DNA of 64,000 nt, from NCBI RefSeq assembly GCF_009766005.1, contig NZ_LMUK01000006.1:1-64000 (forward strand), read 5' to 3'. Origin of the DNA: Bradyrhizobium sp. S69. GTDB taxonomy: Bacteria > Pseudomonadota > Alphaproteobacteria > Rhizobiales > Xanthobacteraceae. This document shows positions 16,984 to 26,709 of this stretch, one piece after another. Position 1 is the stretch's first letter, and each line of letters begins with the position of its first letter. Position numbers and translations under genes: made by a program. The notes beneath the pieces were generated by a model. It was not told where the DNA came from. It saw only the letters and a program-made list of their open reading frames with translations, and did no database searches.

Positions 16984-18366
16984 GTGGCCGTGATGGACAG
17001 CCAATCCGCAAACGCTTCGCCTGTCGGCGTCCTGGCGCGATTGCGGGCAATGGCGGGGGCCGTCCTTGGTGGCTCCAGCGAGGCATCGGTCACCAAGCGG
17101 CTCGCCGGCACCGTCTTCATCATCCGTGTCTTCAGCGCCGGGCTCGCTTACCTCTCGCAGATCCTGCTGGCGCGCTGGATGGGCGGCTCGGATTACGGTA
17201 TCTACGTCTATGTCTGGACCTGGGTGCTGCTGCTCGGCAGCATGATGGATTTCGGCATCTCGGCATCGGCGCAAAAGATCATTCCGGAATACCGCACCCG
17301 TGGCGAACAGGCGTTGCTGCGCGGTTTCCTTTCCGGCAGCCGCTGGATGACGTTGTCGGTGTCCGCGGTCGTCTCGCTGCTGCTCGCAGGCGTGGTCAGG
17401 CTGTTATCGCCCTGGCTCGGCTCGGGCGAAATCGTGCCGCTCTATATCGGCTGTGCGACCTTGCCGGCCTTCGTGGTCGCCAACACCCAGGACGGCATCG
17501 CGCGCTCGCATGACTGGATGCGGCTCGGATTGATGCCGCAATTCGTCATCCGCCAGGCGCTGATCATCGGGCTCACCGCCGGCGCTTTCGCGCTCGGCCT
17601 TCAACTCGGCGCCACCATCGCGATGCTGGCCAGCGCCGGCGCGGTGTGGATCGCGATGATCGGGCAGATGATCGTACTGAACCGACGGCTCGCCGGCCAC
17701 ATCGCGGCTGGACCCAAGGCCTATGATTTCCGGGGCTGGCTTGCGATCTCGCTGCCGATACTCCTGGTCGAAAGTTTCTATCTGCTGCTGTCCTATACGG
17801 ACGTGCTGGTGTTGCAGCAATTTCGCTCTTCGGAAGAAGTCGGCGTCTACTTCGCGGTGGTGAAGACGCTGGCGCTGGTATCGTTCATCCACTACGCGAT
17901 GTCGGCGACCACGGCGCACCGTTTCGCCGAATATCATGCGCTCGGCGACAAGGAACGCTTGTCGGCCTATGTCGCGCACGCGATTAAATGGACGTTCTGG
18001 CCCTCGCTGGCAGCGACCGTGCTGCTGCTGGCGCTGGGCAAACCGCTGTTGTGGCTGTTCGGCGCGCAATTCGTCGGCGGATACGACATCATGTTCATCG
18101 CCGCGATCGGGCTGGTGGTGCGCTCGGCCATCGGTCCGGTGGAGCGCCTGCTCAACATGCTGGGACACCAGCACATCTGCGCGCTGGCCTATGCATTGGC
18201 CTTTGTCATGAACATGGTGCTCTGCATCGCACTGGTGCCGCGGTTCGGCGGTCATGGAGCGGCGGCCGCGACCTCAATCTCGCTGGTGTTCGAGACCGTG
18301 CTGCTGTTCTGGATCGTGCGGCAGCGGCTCGGGCTTCACGTGCTGGCGTTCGGGAAGCACGGCTGA
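16984..18366 (+). CDS. Oligosaccharide flippase family membrane protein (Wzx/MATE-like)
   Basis: A 460-residue polytopic inner-membrane protein with about 12-14 hydrophobic helices spread along its length, matching the polysaccharide biosynthesis/MVF-MATE flippase fold. Family-typical pieces are GLAYLSQILLARWMGGSDYG near the N-terminus, LLVESFYLLLSYTDVLVLQQF mid-protein, and LNMLGHQHICALAYALAF late. It would translocate a lipid-linked sugar or related lipid to the periplasmic face. The start is GTG 16984 (GAGGA 12 bases before) or ATG 16993. No glycosyltransferases are adjacent, so the substrate is open. Confidence 0.85.
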   Translation: MAVMDSQSANASPVGVLARLRAMAGAVLGGSSEASVTKRLAGTVFIIRVFSAGLAYLSQILLARWMGGSDYGIYVYVWTWVLLLGSMMDFGISASAQKIIPEYRTRGEQALLRGFLSGSRWMTLSVSAVVSLLLAGVVRLLSPWLGSGEIVPLYIGCATLPAFVVANTQDGIARSHDWMRLGLMPQFVIRQALIIGLTAGAFALGLQLGATIAMLASAGAVWIAMIGQMIVLNRRLAGHIAAGPKAYDFRGWLAISLPILLVESFYLLLSYTDVLVLQQFRSSEEVGVYFAVVKTLALVSFIHYAMSATTAHRFAEYHALGDKERLSAYVAHAIKWTFWPSLAATVLLLALGKPLLWLFGAQFVGGYDIMFIAAIGLVVRSAIGPVERLLNMLGHQHICALAYALAFVMNMVLCIALVPRFGGHGAAAATSISLVFETVLLFWIVRQRLGLHVLAFGKHG

Positions 18367-18372
18367 GATTCC

Positions 18373-18464
18373 CTCATCCTGAGGAGGCGCGCCAGCGCCG
18401 TCTCGAAGGATGTCTGCATCAGGCATGGTTCGAGACGGCGCAAGAGCGCCTCCTCACCATGAGG
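18373..18464. repeat. Intergenic inverted repeat, family C
   Basis: It starts CTCATCCTGAGGAGGCGCG and ends TCCTCACCATGAGG. The arms CGCCGTCTCGAAGGATG and TGGTTCGAGACGGCG face each other. It sits seven bases after the flippase stop and could act as a 3' hairpin for that transcript. Confidence 0.78.
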
Positions 18465-18593
18465 CAGCAATAACCTTCCGCCGCAGTGCAGCTATGCTTC
18501 CTCACACCCGCCCCTTCCAGTAGCATCGCAACAGAACTAGCATCGGCATCGGGATTCCGCTTAAGAGAATCCATGACCGCGGAGGAATAGGCC

Positions 18594-19850
18594 ATGATCG
18601 ATCGCCGGTCGCTCGCAGCACTTGTCGCCGGCGTCATCGCAACGCCTCGCAGCGCGTGGAGCCAGATGACATCAAGCAAAGCCGTTTTCTACGCCAGCGT
18701 CGGTCCGGCGCTGACGCTCTATCAGATCGGCGTCGATGACGCCGGTCTGACCCGCCAGGGCACGATCGTGCTGCCCGGCAATGTCCAATATGTCTGGCGT
18801 CATCCGTCCGCTTTGTTCCTCTATGTCGCCACCAGCAATGGCGGATCGTCTTCGCTCGGCATCAAGGGCGACAGCCACTTCCTGAGCGCGCTGCGCATCG
18901 ACCCCGGCAGTGGCGCGCTCACGGCGCACGGGCCGCCGGCCGTGTTGGCGGCACGGCCGATCCACATGTCGCTCGATCGAACCGGCGGCTATGCGCTGGT
19001 CGCCTACAATAGCCCGAGCGGCGTCACTGTGCATCGGATCGCCGCGGACGGCACCGTCGGCGAGCAAGTAAAGCAGGCCGCGGCTCCGCTCGACGGCGGC
19101 ATCTTCGCGCATCAGATCCGGGTGACGCCCGCCAACGATGCCGCCATTCTGGTGACCCGCGGCAACGACGCGGCCGGCAGCAAGCCGGAAGACCCGGGTG
19201 CGCTAAAACTGTTCAGCTTCAAGGACGGCCAGCTCGCCAACCGGGGGTCGGTCGCGCCCGACGGCGGCTACGGCTTCGGACCGCGCCATCTCGATTTCCA
19301 CCCCAGCCTGCCGCTGGTGTATGTGTCGCGCGAACGCGAGAACAAGCTCAACGTCTACCGGCTGCAAAAAGAGGGCGTGCTGGATCCGCAGCCTATCTTC
19401 ATCAAGGATACGCTGGCCGAGCCCGGAAACATCCGCTCGCGCCAGGCCGCGGGCACCATCCATGTCCACCCGAACGGCCGTTACGTCTATGTCGGCAACC
19501 GGGCCAGCGACACCGTCGATTTTGACGGCAAGCAGGTGTTCCCCGGTGGCGAGAACAACATCGCGGTATTCGCCATCGATCCGTCGAGCGGCGAGCCGAC
19601 GCTGATCCAGAACGCGGATGTGCACGGAATCCACCCGCGCACCTTCTCGCTCGATCCAAGCGGAAAAATGCTGGTTGCCGCCACCATCCAGACCGCGCTG
19701 GTGCGAGAGGGCGACGGGGTGAAGACCGTGCCGGCCAACCTTGCGACCTTCCACGTCGGCCCCGACGGCAAGCTCGTCTTCGCCCATAACTACGAGGTCG
19801 ACACCGGCGACGCGATGCAGTTCTGGAGCGGCATGGTGGCGCTGGGGTAG
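18594..19850 (+). CDS. Exported lactonase-family beta-propeller protein
   Basis: A 418-residue protein of the 6-phosphogluconolactonase/3-carboxymuconate cyclase-like (seven-bladed propeller) family. Repeated blade patterns include HPSALFLYVATSNGG, HPNGRYVYVGNRASDTVDF and DPSGKMLVAATI. The N-terminus MIDRRSLAALVAGVIATPRSAWSQ looks like a Tat or Sec signal with a twin arginine. GGAGGAAT precedes the ATG by five bases. The extracytoplasmic location argues against a role in the pentose phosphate pathway; the substrate may be an extracellular lactone. It appears monocistronic. Confidence 0.8.
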   Translation: MIDRRSLAALVAGVIATPRSAWSQMTSSKAVFYASVGPALTLYQIGVDDAGLTRQGTIVLPGNVQYVWRHPSALFLYVATSNGGSSSLGIKGDSHFLSALRIDPGSGALTAHGPPAVLAARPIHMSLDRTGGYALVAYNSPSGVTVHRIAADGTVGEQVKQAAAPLDGGIFAHQIRVTPANDAAILVTRGNDAAGSKPEDPGALKLFSFKDGQLANRGSVAPDGGYGFGPRHLDFHPSLPLVYVSRERENKLNVYRLQKEGVLDPQPIFIKDTLAEPGNIRSRQAAGTIHVHPNGRYVYVGNRASDTVDFDGKQVFPGGENNIAVFAIDPSSGEPTLIQNADVHGIHPRTFSLDPSGKMLVAATIQTALVREGDGVKTVPANLATFHVGPDGKLVFAHNYEVDTGDAMQFWSGMVALG

Positions 19851-19894
19851 TGGCGGCGGCCGCCACCTCGGTCGTGGTCGAGGACCGCGCTGAT

Positions 19895-20017
19895 GTTCGT
19901 CATGCCCGGGCAGAAGCGCGAAGCGCGTCTTCGCGCTAGATGTCCCGGGTATCCACGTCTTTGCTGAGTTCAAACAAGCAAGACGTAGATGGCCGGGACA
20001 AGCCCGGCCATGACGAA
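19895..20017. repeat. Intergenic inverted repeat, family B
   Basis: It opens GTTCGTCATGCCCGGG and closes CCCGGCCATGACGAA, with inner CCACGTCTTTG and AAGACGTAGATGG arms. Copies occur at 44084 and 58919. It lies between two converging genes. Confidence 0.8.
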
Positions 20018-20056
20018 AAGCAAGTGACGTTCGGACACCTTGAAGCGAGCCGCGGA

Positions 20057-20845
20057 TTACTCCGCGGTCCAGCCGCCGTCGATCGACAAATTGGCGCCGG
20101 TGATTTGCGCCGCGTCGTTGCCGCACAGGAACAGGGCCAATGCCGCGACCTGCTCGGAGGTGACGAATTCCTTGGTCGGCTGCGCGTCCAGCAGCACGTC
20201 CTTGATGACCTGCTCCTTGGTCATGTTGCGCGCCTTCATGGTCTCCGGAATCTGGTGCTCGACCAGTGGGGTCCAGACATAGCCGGGGCTGATGCAGTTG
20301 ACGGTGATCTTGAAGGTCGCGAGCTCGAGCGCGGCGGTCTTGGTCAGGCCGGCGATGCCGTGCTTGGCCGAAACATAGGCCGACTTGAACGGCGAGGCCA
20401 CCAGCGAATGCGCCGAGGCGGTGTTGATGATGCGGCCCCAGCCGCGCTTCTTCATGCCGGGGATCGCGGCATGCATGGCGTGAAACGCCGACGACAGGTT
20501 GATCGCGATGATGGCATCCCACTTCTCGGTGGGGAAGTCCTCGATCGGCGAGACGAACTGGATGCCGGCATTGTTGACGAGGACATCGACCGAACCGAAG
20601 GTCTTTTCGCCAAGCGCCACCATTTCGGCGATCTCGGCGGGCTTGGTCATGTCTGCCGGCGAATGCACCGCCTTGACCTTGAAGTCGGTCTCGATCGCCG
20701 AGCGTTCCTTCTCGATGTCGGCGGGCGCTCCCATGCCGTTGATGACGATGTTGGCGCCGGCGCCTGCAAAGGCGCGCGCATAGGCCAAACCGATGCCGCT
20801 GGTCGAGCCGGTCACGACCGCCGTCTTGCCTGTCAAAGTACCCAT
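20057..20845 (-). CDS. bdhA: 3-hydroxybutyrate dehydrogenase
   Basis: A 262-residue SDR that interconverts D-3-hydroxybutyrate and acetoacetate with NAD, used when polyhydroxybutyrate stores are mobilised. Typical BdhA features are the N-terminus LTGKTAVVTGSTSGIGLAYARA, NNAGIQFVSPIEDFP, the catalytic SAYVSAKHGIAGLTK, and the family-specific GYVWTPLVEHQIPE and DVLLDAQPTKEFVT. GGAG lies seven bases before the ATG. It is 22 bases downstream of the patatin gene, so the pair is probably an operon in lipid/PHB degradation. Confidence 0.92.
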   Translation of the reverse strand: MGTLTGKTAVVTGSTSGIGLAYARAFAGAGANIVINGMGAPADIEKERSAIETDFKVKAVHSPADMTKPAEIAEMVALGEKTFGSVDVLVNNAGIQFVSPIEDFPTEKWDAIIAINLSSAFHAMHAAIPGMKKRGWGRIINTASAHSLVASPFKSAYVSAKHGIAGLTKTAALELATFKITVNCISPGYVWTPLVEHQIPETMKARNMTKEQVIKDVLLDAQPTKEFVTSEQVAALALFLCGNDAAQITGANLSIDGGWTAE

Positions 20846-20867
20846 TTCTTCACTCCTGTTTGCCGAT

Positions 20868-22040
20868 CTATTTGCCGCCTCGGGTTTCGGTGCTGTCCCC
20901 CGTAAGGTCGTAAGTCACCATGGTCTCACCGGATTGCGGCCGTTCTAGCCAATCTTCATGACGCATTGACAAATGCACGTCGCGGACCCCCGCGCCCCAG
21001 TGCTCGACCATTCCGACGTGGGAAAAATCGTAGTCCTTGGAAGACGATTCATAGTTCTTGCTGCGGTAGATCAGGTGCACCACCGTGACGGTGTTTTCCT
21101 TGGCGAGTTCGCTCAAATACGCCACCGCCGGATCGTTCTTCAGATCTTCGGGCAATTTGCTGATGAGATCGCGCGCCGCCTTGCGGGCGTCGTGAACCTG
21201 CTTGTTCTTGTCGGTGTTCATCCGGGTGCGGCTGGAAAAGCGGATATCCTTTTCACGCTCGGATGCCTCGAGCAGCGAGGTCGGCAACAGGCCGCGCGCG
21301 CTGAACAGGTCGACCTGGAAAATTAGCAGGTCCTTTTTGAGCTCTTCATCCAGCACGTAATCCAGCGGCGTATTGGAGGCGATGCCGCCGTCCCAATAAT
21401 GCTCGCCCTCGATTTCGACCGACGGAAAGCCCGGCGGCAGCGCACCGGACGCCATGATGTGTTCCGGGCCGATCTTCTTGCCGAGCTTCTTGAACTCGAC
21501 ATTGTCGAAATACCTGAAATTGCCCGACGTCACGCCGACCGCGCCGACGCTCAAGCGGGTCTTGAGATCATTGATCCGGTCGAAATCGACCAAGTGCTCC
21601 AGCGTCTTTTTAAGCGGCGCCGTGTCGTAATAGCTCAGCGATTGCGCGCTGCCCGGCGGCCAGAGCGGCGCCGGCGGAATGCGCGGGCTGAAAAAGCCGG
21701 GGACGCCGAACGTCGCAATCAAGGCCGCGCTGGCCCCATTGAAAAGAGTGCGCGCATGATCGTTTTTAACGATCGGATTCCAGGGCACTGGCGAGGCGCA
21801 TTGCTCCCAGAATTCCTTGAGGCGCGCGACGCGCTTTTGCGGATCGTTGCCGGCAATGATCGCCGCGTTGATGGCGCCGATCGAGATGCCGGCGACCCAT
21901 TCAGGCTCGAAATCATGGCCGCACAACGCCTGGTAAGCGCCGGCCTGGTAAGAGCCGAGCGCACCGCCGCCTTGCAGAACAAGCACCGGCATCGCCTTGG
22001 CAGGCGTTGTCGCCGGGGTTGGGTCGGAATTATCCGTCAT
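20868..22040 (-). CDS. Patatin-like phospholipase (DUF3734 type)
   Basis: A 390-residue serine hydrolase. The oxyanion loop is LQGGGALGSYQAGAY, the nucleophile elbow is GISIGAINAA (Gly-x-Ser-x-Gly), and the catalytic aspartate is in the DGGIASNTPLDY motif, giving the patatin Ser-Asp dyad. The C-terminal third matches the DUF3734 extension (FSRRTRMN-like FSSRTRMNTDKN, and SSKDYDFSHVGMVEHW). I choose the ATG at 22040 because the residues before it read like leader sequence. Coupling to bdhA suggests it releases acyl chains or PHB-related substrates; this is inference from context. Confidence 0.85.
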   Translation of the reverse strand: MTDNSDPTPATTPAKAMPVLVLQGGGALGSYQAGAYQALCGHDFEPEWVAGISIGAINAAIIAGNDPQKRVARLKEFWEQCASPVPWNPIVKNDHARTLFNGASAALIATFGVPGFFSPRIPPAPLWPPGSAQSLSYYDTAPLKKTLEHLVDFDRINDLKTRLSVGAVGVTSGNFRYFDNVEFKKLGKKIGPEHIMASGALPPGFPSVEIEGEHYWDGGIASNTPLDYVLDEELKKDLLIFQVDLFSARGLLPTSLLEASEREKDIRFSSRTRMNTDKNKQVHDARKAARDLISKLPEDLKNDPAVAYLSELAKENTVTVVHLIYRSKNYESSSKDYDFSHVGMVEHWGAGVRDVHLSMRHEDWLERPQSGETMVTYDLTGDSTETRGGK

Positions 22041-22130
22041 GCCACCCGATCTAATACCGAAAAAACGCACCGTGGCGACAGTTCGCAGTGGCGTCAATCG
22101 GCCAAGCGATCAATCGCGATCAAGCCCGGG

Positions 22131-22637
22131 TCATCGCGCGTCGGTTGATGCAAGAATGAGCGTCCAGAACACCTTGTACTTGGTATTTGGAGCATAACTG
22201 GCCGCGATGCCCATTTTTGTGACACCGTTTTTGAGCATATTTTCCCGGTGCGGGGGCGAGTCCCGCCAGCCCGAAAAAGCTTCGGCCAGCGTGTGATAGC
22301 CGGCCGACACATTTTCGACCGCGATTGTCGCGGGATATCCGCCCTCATTGAGGCGCTTGGCCAGCGGCGCCTTGACGTCGTGGTCGAGCTTGTTTTTGGC
22401 GGCCATCGCCTGCGATTGCGTCTCCGCGAGCCGCATCAGATCCGGGTCGACCGCCACGGCGCCGAGGCCATTATTTTGCCGGTATTGCGAAATCATCGAA
22501 GCCGCGGCCTGCGGATCGAGCCGGGCTCCGGCATCGGCCATGTTGACATACATGGCCGGCTGCTCGGTGACGGTATTTTCCGCCGCACAGCCGCCCAGCA
22601 CCAAAAATCCGAATATGGCGATGATCGCCCGCGACAT
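22131..22637 (-). CDS. CAP/SCP-domain lipoprotein
   Basis: A 168-residue protein with a lipoprotein signal (IIAIFGFLVLGGCAAE; lipobox LGGC, lipidated Cys near residue 18). The mature part is a CAP domain: MISQYRQNNGLGAVAVDPDLMRLAETQSQAMA, HDVKAPLAKRLNEGGYPATIAVENVSAGY, and FSGWRDSPPHRENMLKNGVTKMGIA. Bacterial CAP proteins of this type have no agreed activity. It is membrane-anchored in the periplasm or outer membrane and stands alone between the patatin gene and cysA. Confidence 0.85.
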   Translation of the reverse strand: MSRAIIAIFGFLVLGGCAAENTVTEQPAMYVNMADAGARLDPQAAASMISQYRQNNGLGAVAVDPDLMRLAETQSQAMAAKNKLDHDVKAPLAKRLNEGGYPATIAVENVSAGYHTLAEAFSGWRDSPPHRENMLKNGVTKMGIAASYAPNTKYKVFWTLILASTDAR

Positions 22638-22714
22638 GGAATTCCCCCAACCGGCCGCAGTTGTTGCATACCAACCGTGGCTGAATGGTGAACGCGGGGG
22701 ATTTTATCCGGCGG

Positions 22715-23764
22715 TCATTTCTGCGCGGCGAAAATGCGGTAACGGCGGGGCTGCAAGCCGACCATTTCCCCGGCCCGTAGTTCCCGGTCGCGGGGCGCGT
22801 CGATCTCGATCACGGTGTTACCCTCGCCCGCGGACAGCGCGACTTCCGCCCGCTGGATCGGCCCGAACGAACGGACATGGCGGACCGCCCCCTGCAGCGC
22901 ACCGCTCCCCGGCGGACCGATCTGCATATCGTGGCGCCGGACGAACAGTTTGGAAGCGCCGGAGGCCGCGCCGTTGGCGCCGATATCCAGCGCGCTGCCG
23001 CCTAGCCGAACCGCGCCGTCGCGGACATCGACCGGCAGCACGATGGATTCTCCGATGAAGCCATGAACGAAGGCGGTCGCCGGGCTGTCATAGACCTCGC
23101 CCGGGGTGCCGATCTGTTCGATGCGGCCCTTGTCCATGACCACCACGCGATTGGCGACCTCGAGCGCCTCTTCCTGGTCGTGGGTGACGAAGATCGTCGT
23201 GACGCTGATTTCGGAATGCAGCGAACGCAGCCATTGCCGCAACTCCTTGCGGACCTTGGCGTCGAGCGCGCCGAACGGCTCGTCGAGCAGAAGGATGCGC
23301 GGCTCGATCGCAAGCGCGCGCGCCAGCGCGATACGCTGGCGCTGGCCACCGGACAACTGGCTCGGATAACGGCTGGACAGCCAGTCGAGCTGCACCAGAT
23401 CGAGCAATTCCTTGACGCGGGCGCGGATGGTGGCTTCGTCCTTGCGAACCCCGCGCGGCTGCACCCGCAAACCAAAGGCAACATTTTCGAACACGGTCAT
23501 GTGGCGGAACAACGCGTAGTGCTGGAACACGAAACCGACCTGGCGCTCGCTGGCGCCGCGCCCCAGCGCATCTTCCCCGTCAAACGAAAGCTCGCCGGAA
23601 TCCGGCCAATCAAGACCTGCAATGATCCGCAGCAGCGTGGTCTTGCCGGAGCCCGACGGGCCGAGCAGCGCCAGCAACTCGCCGTTGCCGACTTTCAGAT
23701 CGACATTGTCGAGGGCTGCGAAAGCGCCGAATTTCTTGACGATGTTTTTGACTTCAATGGTCAC
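22715..23764 (-). CDS. cysA: Sulfate/thiosulfate ABC transporter ATP-binding protein
   Basis: The 349-residue ATPase of the sulfate importer, acting on the cytoplasmic face with CysT and CysW. Walker A is [20 protein letters not shown], the signature is [16 protein letters not shown], Walker B is [11 protein letters not shown], and the switch His is in FVTHDQEEA. The C-terminal 110 residues form a TOBE-like domain. The start is GTG 23764, overlapping the cysW stop by 11 bases, so translation is probably coupled. It is the last gene of the leftward cys run. Confidence 0.95.
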   Translation of the reverse strand: MTIEVKNIVKKFGAFAALDNVDLKVGNGELLALLGPSGSGKTTLLRIIAGLDWPDSGELSFDGEDALGRGASERQVGFVFQHYALFRHMTVFENVAFGLRVQPRGVRKDEATIRARVKELLDLVQLDWLSSRYPSQLSGGQRQRIALARALAIEPRILLLDEPFGALDAKVRKELRQWLRSLHSEISVTTIFVTHDQEEALEVANRVVVMDKGRIEQIGTPGEVYDSPATAFVHGFIGESIVLPVDVRDGAVRLGGSALDIGANGAASGASKLFVRRHDMQIGPPGSGALQGAVRHVRSFGPIQRAEVALSAGEGNTVIEIDAPRDRELRAGEMVGLQPRRYRIFAAQK

Positions 23765-24725
23765 TTGGAGCCTGCCCTTCGTCGAGACGCCGCTCGAGTA
23801 CGGTCTTCACCACCAGCGTAATCAACGCCAACATCGCCAGCAGCGACGCAATCGCGAACGACGATACGAACTGATATTCATTGTAGAGGATCTCGACCAG
23901 CAGCGGCATGGTGTTGGTCTCGCCGCGAATATGACCCGACACCACCGACACCGCACCGAACTCGCCCATGGCGCGCGCGTTGCACAGCAATACGCCATAC
24001 AACAGGCCCCATTTGATATTGGGCAGGGTGACGCGGAAGAAGGTCTGTAGGCCTGACGCCCCGAGCGAGATCGCGGCCTCTTCCTCCTGCGTGCCCTGCT
24101 CCTGCATCAGCGGAATCAGCGCGCGCGCCACGAACGGGAATGTCACGAAAATCGTCACCAGCACGATGCCGGGGACCGCGAACAGCACATTGATATTGTG
24201 CGCCTGCAGCCACGGGCCGAAATAGCCCTGCGCGCCGAACAGCAGCACGAAGACCAGACCCGCGATAACCGGGCTGACCGAGAACGGCAGGTCGATCAGC
24301 GTGATCAGGAAGGTCTTCCCGGAAAAATCGAATTTTGCGATCGCCCAGGCCGCGAGCACTCCGAACACCAGATTGAGCCCGACCGAAATCGCCGCCACCA
24401 GCAGCGTCAGTTTGATGGCGGACCACGCTTCCGGCTCCGCAAGTGCTGCAAAATAAGCGATGAAGCCTTTGGAAAAAGCCTGCGCGAACACCACGACCAG
24501 CGGCAACACCACGAACACGGTCAGGAACGTCAGCGCCAGCACAATGATGACGAAGCGAACGGGACCCGGCTCGGTACGCGAGTTACTCCGTGCAATGCCC
24601 ACAGTCGTTTTACGATTGCCAACGGGAAGCGCTGCGGAACTTGACCCCTCACCCGGATCGCTCACGCGATCCGACCTCTCCCGATGGGAGAGGTGAGCCG
24701 GGTCCGACGCGGTGATAATCGTCAT
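23754..24725 (-). CDS. cysW: Sulfate ABC transporter permease CysW with repeat-derived N-terminal insertion
   Basis: A 323-residue inner-membrane permease with about six helices and the binding-protein-dependent EAA loop ([22 protein letters not shown]). The first 55 residues are longer than is usual for CysW. Residues 12-29 ([18 protein letters not shown]) are the translation of a palindromic repeat at 24645-24697. The reading frame is kept, and the ATG at 24725 has GAGG seven bases upstream and lies ten bases after the cysT stop. A start after the repeat is possible, but I see no good Shine-Dalgarno there. The core begins near [14 protein letters not shown]. Confidence 0.9.
   Translation of the reverse strand: MTIITASDPAHLSHRERSDRVSDPGEGSSSAALPVGNRKTTVGIARSNSRTEPGPVRFVIIVLALTFLTVFVVLPLVVVFAQAFSKGFIAYFAALAEPEAWSAIKLTLLVAAISVGLNLVFGVLAAWAIAKFDFSGKTFLITLIDLPFSVSPVIAGLVFVLLFGAQGYFGPWLQAHNINVLFAVPGIVLVTIFVTFPFVARALIPLMQEQGTQEEEAAISLGASGLQTFFRVTLPNIKWGLLYGVLLCNARAMGEFGAVSVVSGHIRGETNTMPLLVEILYNEYQFVSSFAIASLLAMLALITLVVKTVLERRLDEGQAPSDH
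24645..24697. repeat. Palindromic repeat, family D, inside the cysW reading frame
   Basis: The structure is CCCCTCACCC, hairpin GGATCGC-tcac-GCGATCC, GA, hairpin CCTCTCCC-gat-GGGAGAGG, TGAG. The same architecture, with different but still complementary first-hairpin arms, is found at 51192-51248. The element adds about 18 codons near the start of cysW without a stop or frameshift. Confidence 0.8.
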
Positions 24726-24734
24726 CGCTCGGCC

Positions 24735-25571
24735 TCAATGCGTCGGGATGCGGGCTTGCGCCCAGCGTTGCAGGCGATTGACCGCAAAGATGATCAGGAA
24801 CGATGCCACCAGCATGACGACCGCGATCGCGGTTGCGTCGGCATAGCGAAATTCGGAAAGCCGGATCACGATCAGCAGCGGCGCGATCTCCGACACATTG
24901 GGCAGATTGCCGGCGATGAAGATCACCGAGCCGTACTCGCCGACGGCGCGCGCGAACGCCAGCGCAAATCCCGTCAACAGTGCCGGAATCAGGCCCGGCA
25001 GGATCACGCGAAGCACCGTGTGCCAGCGGTTGGCGCCGAGGCTCGCGGCGGCTTCCTCGATTTCAACGTCGAGATCGATCAGGACCGGCTGAACCGTTCT
25101 CACCACAAAGGGAATGCCGATGAAAATCATCGCGACGAAGATTCCGACCGGCGTGAACGCGACCTTGATGCCGAGTTCCGCCAGCGGTCCACCGAGCCAG
25201 CCCTTTGGCGCGAACAATTGCGTCAGCGCCACGCCGGCCACCGCGGTCGGCAGCGCAAAGGGAATGTCGACGATGGCGTCGAACAGCCGGCGGCCCGGAA
25301 AGCGATAGCGCACCAGCGCCCAGACGATGATCGTTCCCATCACCAGGTTGACCAGCGCTGCGGCAAACGAAAGGCCGAACGAAATCTTCAGCGCGTTGAG
25401 CGTCCGCCTGCTGCTGACGATGCCCCAGAACTGCTCCGGTGAAAGTTCGAACGTCTTGAGAAACAGCGCCGCGAGCGGAATCAGGATAATGACGGAGAGC
25501 CAGGTCAGGGTCAGTCCCATGGTGAGACCGAACCCCGGCAGATTGCTGCGCCTTACCGCGATTACACTCAC
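24735..25571 (-). CDS. cysT: Sulfate ABC transporter permease CysT
   Basis: The 278-residue permease partner of CysW, with about six transmembrane helices. LGLTMGLTLTWLSVIILIPLAALFL forms the first. The family core is FIGIPFVVRTVQPVLIDLD, then EEAAASLGANRWHTVLRVILPGLIPALLTGFALAFARAVGEYGSVIFIAGN, which contains the EAA loop. The start is GTG 25571 with AGGGGAC just upstream, 27 bases after the binding-protein gene. Substrate (sulfate/thiosulfate) follows from the operon. Confidence 0.94.
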   Translation of the reverse strand: MSVIAVRRSNLPGFGLTMGLTLTWLSVIILIPLAALFLKTFELSPEQFWGIVSSRRTLNALKISFGLSFAAALVNLVMGTIIVWALVRYRFPGRRLFDAIVDIPFALPTAVAGVALTQLFAPKGWLGGPLAELGIKVAFTPVGIFVAMIFIGIPFVVRTVQPVLIDLDVEIEEAAASLGANRWHTVLRVILPGLIPALLTGFALAFARAVGEYGSVIFIAGNLPNVSEIAPLLIVIRLSEFRYADATAIAVVMLVASFLIIFAVNRLQRWAQARIPTH

Positions 25572-25598
25572 AATGTCCCCTGTTGGCCGCTGACTCGA

Positions 25599-26588
25599 TC
25601 AGTTCTTGTAGATCTGATCGAAGATGCCGCCTTCGCTGAAATGTTCCTGCTGCGCCTTGGTCCAGCCGCCGAACACGTCGTCGATCGTAAACAGATCGAC
25701 CTTCGCGAACGAGCTCTCGTATTCCTTGGCGATATCCGGATCGCGCGGGCGATAGGAATTGCGTGCGGCAATTTCCTGACCTTCCTTGCTGTACCAATAT
25801 TTCAGATAGGCCTCGGCTACCCCGCGCGTGCCCTTGTTGTCGGCAACTTTGTCGACAATGGCGACCGGCGGCTCGGCGAGGATCGACAGCGGCGGCGAGA
25901 CGATCTCGAACTTGTCCTTGCCGAACTCGCGTTGCGCGAGGAACGCCTCGTTCTCCCACGCCAGCAGCACGTCGCCGACGCCGCGCTCGACGAAGGTCAC
26001 GGTCGAGCCGCGCGCACCGGTATCGAGTACCGGCACGTTTTGATAGAGATCGGCCACGAATTTTTTGGCCTTGTCGGCCGAGCCGAATTTCTTTTGCGCG
26101 TAGCCCCATGCGGCGAGATAATTCCAGCGCGCGCCGCCGGAAGTCTTCGGGTTCGGCGTGATGACGGCGACGCCGGGCTTGATCAGATCATCCCAATCCT
26201 TGATGCCTTTGGGATTGCCCTTGCGGACCAGGAACACGATGGTCGACGTGTAAGGCGAGGCGTTCAGCGGCAGCCGCTTCTGCCAGTCGGTCGCGACCAG
26301 GCCCTTGGCGGCGATGGCATCGATGTCATAGGCCAGCGCCAGCGTGACGACATCCGCCTGCAAACCGTCGATCACGGCGCGCGCCTGCGACCCGGAGCCG
26401 CCGTGCGACTGCTTGATCTCGACGCTCTTGCCGGTCTCCTTCTGGTAGGCGGCCGCGAATGCCTTGTTGAAGTCGACATAGAGTTCGCGCGTCGGATCGT
26501 AAGATACATTGAGCAGCGAGTAATCGGCAGCGAATGCCGAACTCGCCCAGAGCAATCCCGCGGCCACGATGAGAATACGGCGAACCAT
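25599..26588 (-). CDS. sbp: Periplasmic sulfate-binding protein
   Basis: A sulfate-binding protein of about 329 residues for the ABC importer. I choose the ATG at 26588, with GGAG six bases upstream, because it begins a clean signal peptide ([20 protein letters not shown]) cut before [16 protein letters not shown]. The family motif [17 protein letters not shown] is intact, as are [31 protein letters not shown] and [12 protein letters not shown]. It could equally be named cysP; sulfate and thiosulfate binders cannot be separated by sight. It lies between cysH and cysT in the run. Confidence 0.93.
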   Translation of the reverse strand: MVRRILIVAAGLLWASSAFAADYSLLNVSYDPTRELYVDFNKAFAAAYQKETGKSVEIKQSHGGSGSQARAVIDGLQADVVTLALAYDIDAIAAKGLVATDWQKRLPLNASPYTSTIVFLVRKGNPKGIKDWDDLIKPGVAVITPNPKTSGGARWNYLAAWGYAQKKFGSADKAKKFVADLYQNVPVLDTGARGSTVTFVERGVGDVLLAWENEAFLAQREFGKDKFEIVSPPLSILAEPPVAIVDKVADNKGTRGVAEAYLKYWYSKEGQEIAARNSYRPRDPDIAKEYESSFAKVDLFTIDDVFGGWTKAQQEHFSEGGIFDQIYKN

Positions 26589-26709
26589 CTCAGACTCCAT
26601 TCGGGCTGACGGCGGACGTCGCCACAGCATGCCGACATAACTCACGACAACGGCACCTCAAGTCAACGAAACGGCATTTCATTGTTTGCGGTAACGCAGC
26701 GTCGTTGTC

